Origin: Flavobacterium hydrocarbonoxydans | GTDB lineage: Bacteria > Bacteroidota > Bacteroidia > Flavobacteriales > Flavobacteriaceae | Reading direction: 5' to 3' | Assembly (NCBI RefSeq): GCF_009789235.1 | Contig: NZ_WSTB01000002.1 | Location: forward strand, 620,001-684,000 | DNA: 64,000 nt | Shown here: positions 61,948 to 64,000 of the stretch, piece by piece | How positions within the stretch are numbered: position 1 is the first letter of the stretch | How the letters are laid out: each line of letters starts with the position of its first letter | Translations under genes and position numbers: made by a program | Notes under the pieces: generated by a model | What the model saw: the letters and a program-made list of their open reading frames with translations, nothing else | Databases searched by the model: none | What the model was told of the DNA's origin: nothing

Positions 61948-64000
61948 ATGATAACAAACCAGAGATTATTTTTTTATTGCAATTTTTTATTGCCAAAAAA
62001 AGAATGGCTTATAGCACTCATTATGCTATTATTTTCTGTTAATCAGCTGTCGGCTCAGGACAAACAGATTAGCGGAGTTGTTACTTCGGCTCAGGACCAA
62101 TTGCCTTTGCCGGGAGTTAATATTATGATAAAAGGAACAAAGACAGTAACCACAACTGGATTTGATGGAGAATATTCGATTAAAGCATCGCCAAACGATA
62201 TTTTAGTTTTCTCGTTTATAGGATTTCAGAACAAAGAAGTAGCGGTAGGAACGCAATCAAAAGTAAATGTTGCTTTAGGCGAAGACACTAATAAACTAAA
62301 CGAAGTAGTCGTTATCGGGTACGGTACTCAAAAGAAATCTGACCTTACAGGTTCTGTAAGTGTTGTTAATATGGAGAATGCCAAAAAAACAGTAACATAT
62401 GACCCTGCTAAAATGCTTCAGGGGCAGGTTGCCGGAGTAACGGTACAGTCATCAGGAGAGCCGGGAGGCTTTGTAAATATTAAAATTAGAGGTATCAATT
62501 CGTTTAGTAACAACAACCCTCTTTTTGTAATTGATGGGATGATTGTTGACTCTCCTTATGATTTTGCACCTGGCGATATCGAATCGATGCAGGTATTAAA
62601 AGATGCATCTTCGGCTGCTATTTATGGTGTTCGTGGAGCTAATGGAGTTGTAATTATTACTACTAAAAAAGGAAAAGCAGGTAAGTTAGACATTAAATAC
62701 AAATCACTTGTAGGGCTTCAGAGTGTGGCTAGGGAATGGTCTCTGACTGATAGACTAGGTTACCAAAAAATTACAACCGAAGCGGAAAAAAATAAAGGTC
62801 TTACAATAGCTCCTGGAAATGACCCTACCAGTCCTTATTATATCAATAATGTAAATACCGATTGGCAAAAAGAAGCTTTTGAGACCGGTATTGTTCAAAA
62901 CCACTCTTTAACTTTTAATGGTGGAGCTGAAAGTTTAGGCTACAATATGAATGTAGATTATTTTAACAACAGCAGTTATGTAAAATCACCACAGGAGTAT
63001 GAAAGACTTTCTACTAACCTGAATTTATACGGTAAAAAAGGCAAGTTAAAATACGGTGCTAAATTAGGATACACACAATCGGATAAAGAAAATTTCAACG
63101 AATACAATGCAGGACAATCTGCAATTGCTGATTTATTAGGCGCAATTCCAACAATGCCGGTTTATGACCCTAACCGATTAGGAGGTTATGGAGGTACAGA
63201 TGTTTTGACTCAGAAAGCGATCTCAATGAATGCAATTGGGTTTAATAATTTAATTACCAATAACGGAAAAAGAAATCGTTTCATAGGTGATATCTGGGGA
63301 GAATTGGAAATTGTAAAAGGATTAAAATACAAACTAGATGCAAGTTTTGACCGCGTGGACTGGCAAAACAGAAGATATATTCCGGAAAGCGATTTAGGAT
63401 GGTATTATGTTACTAAAGCAGATGAATCTACTTTAGATGTAAGTACGGGTCATGAATCGAGAACATTCCTGAATAACTTACTGACTTATGAAACTACGCT
63501 TGGAAAACATAAAATAGAGGCTTTAGCAGGTTGGATTCAGGAAAAAACAGATAATTACAACCATTGGTCTAAAGGTACAGGGTATAAATACGGTAGTATC
63601 AGTCAGATTGAATACGCTACTGTAGATATTAGTGCGGGAGAATACAACAGAACCATTACAGGTATTTCATACTTAAGCAGATTAAATTACTCTTTTGATG
63701 ACCGTTATTTTGTTACAGCAAACTTCAGACAGGATAAAACATCGCTTTTTGCTGAGGAAAATAATACGGGTAATTTTTACTCTTTCTCAGGAGCATGGAA
63801 ACTAAGTAACGAAAAGTTTATTCATTTACCGGAATGGTTTAATACTATCAAAATTAGAGGAGGTTATGGTGAATTAGGTAACAACACGATTGCACCATAC
63901 GCTTATACTACAACCATAAACAAGTTTGCAGGATATGATTTTAATAATAATCTTGCTCCCGGAACAACTGTAGTTAGCGCAATTGATCCTAATGTGTCCT
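61948..64000 (+). CDS. SusC/RagA-family TonB-linked outer-membrane protein (5' part, runs off window)
   Basis: At least 684 residues; continues past 64000. Signal peptide (about 1-38, ending LSAQ), carboxypeptidase-regulatory-like domain (ISGVVTSAQDQLPLPGVN), the LNEVVVIGYGTQKKSDLTGS linker and plug with NPLFVIDGMIVD and YGVRGANGVVIITTKKGK, then the start of the barrel. It would import oligosaccharides together with a SusD partner expected downstream. The operator and NUDIX regulator upstream suggest a pentose- or arabinan-type substrate; that is inference. Confidence 0.93.
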   Translation, partial: MITNQRLFFYCNFLLPKKEWLIALIMLLFSVNQLSAQDKQISGVVTSAQDQLPLPGVNIMIKGTKTVTTTGFDGEYSIKASPNDILVFSFIGFQNKEVAVGTQSKVNVALGEDTNKLNEVVVIGYGTQKKSDLTGSVSVVNMENAKKTVTYDPAKMLQGQVAGVTVQSSGEPGGFVNIKIRGINSFSNNNPLFVIDGMIVDSPYDFAPGDIESMQVLKDASSAAIYGVRGANGVVIITTKKGKAGKLDIKYKSLVGLQSVAREWSLTDRLGYQKITTEAEKNKGLTIAPGNDPTSPYYINNVNTDWQKEAFETGIVQNHSLTFNGGAESLGYNMNVDYFNNSSYVKSPQEYERLSTNLNLYGKKGKLKYGAKLGYTQSDKENFNEYNAGQSAIADLLGAIPTMPVYDPNRLGGYGGTDVLTQKAISMNAIGFNNLITNNGKRNRFIGDIWGELEIVKGLKYKLDASFDRVDWQNRRYIPESDLGWYYVTKADESTLDVSTGHESRTFLNNLLTYETTLGKHKIEALAGWIQEKTDNYNHWSKGTGYKYGSISQIEYATVDISAGEYNRTITGISYLSRLNYSFDDRYFVTANFRQDKTSLFAEENNTGNFYSFSGAWKLSNEKFIHLPEWFNTIKIRGGYGELGNNTIAPYAYTTTINKFAGYDFNNNLAPGTTVVSAIDPNVS

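Overview
The window reads as chromosome of a Flavobacterium close to F. johnsoniae. Evidence: low G+C, Bacteroidetes-type promoters (TAnnTTTG), a SusC-type TonB-linked porin, a histidine/tyrosine ammonia-lyase that closely resembles what I recall of the F. johnsoniae enzyme FjTAL, and a large flexirubin-type pigment cluster. No rRNA, tRNA, CRISPR, prophage or insertion sequence was seen. Family names come from motif recognition by eye, not from database searches.

Layout. (1) 1-382: a 21-nt tandem repeat array, small hairpins and a two-way terminator. (2) 383-1375: dusB. (3) 1683-37517: about 36 kb of flexirubin (aryl polyene ester of a dialkylresorcinol) biosynthesis genes. Nearly all lie on the minus strand, many with ATGA or TAATG overlaps. 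Transcription starts at a tyrosine ammonia-lyase at 36150 and ends at an aryl-CoA ligase at 1683. In between are ketosynthases, two acyl carrier proteins, ketoreductase, hotdog dehydratases, the DarA/DarB pair, two CrtI/CrtISO-like oxidoreductases, acyltransferases, an ABC exporter, an MMPL exporter fused to an acyltransferase, LolA-like and lipoprotein partners, and three tandem outer-membrane barrels. A halogenase-family FAD enzyme is divergent from the ammonia-lyase. A small island at 19467-20270 (SUKH-like gene, plus-strand small ORF, two perfect palindromes) interrupts the cluster.

(4) 38268-47768: an L-fucose catabolic operon (fucP, UxaA-type dehydratase, SDR, lutABC, FAH hydrolase, mutarotase, lactonase) with a divergent AraC regulator. 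The gene set fits the non-phosphorylating route L-fucose to fuconolactone, fuconate, 2-keto-3-deoxyfuconate, the 2,4-diketo acid, then pyruvate plus L-lactate, with LutABC oxidising the lactate. (5) 47803-50276: three uncharacterised envelope genes. (6) 50468-57491: galM-galK-galT, a sodium/sugar symporter and a second SDR, with a divergent GntR regulator. (7) 57770-64000: transketolase and transaldolase, a NUDIX-type regulator, and the start of a susC gene.

The most notable signals are: a repeated imperfect palindrome (AAATGT-N7-ACACTT, five copies) placed identically against the transketolase and susC promoters and flanking the NUDIX regulator gene; BtrH-like and C45 acyltransferase-family genes that are candidates for the ester-forming or ester-processing step of flexirubin synthesis; a ketosynthase homologue that has lost all three catalytic residues; and an SDR whose YxxxK lysine is Asn.
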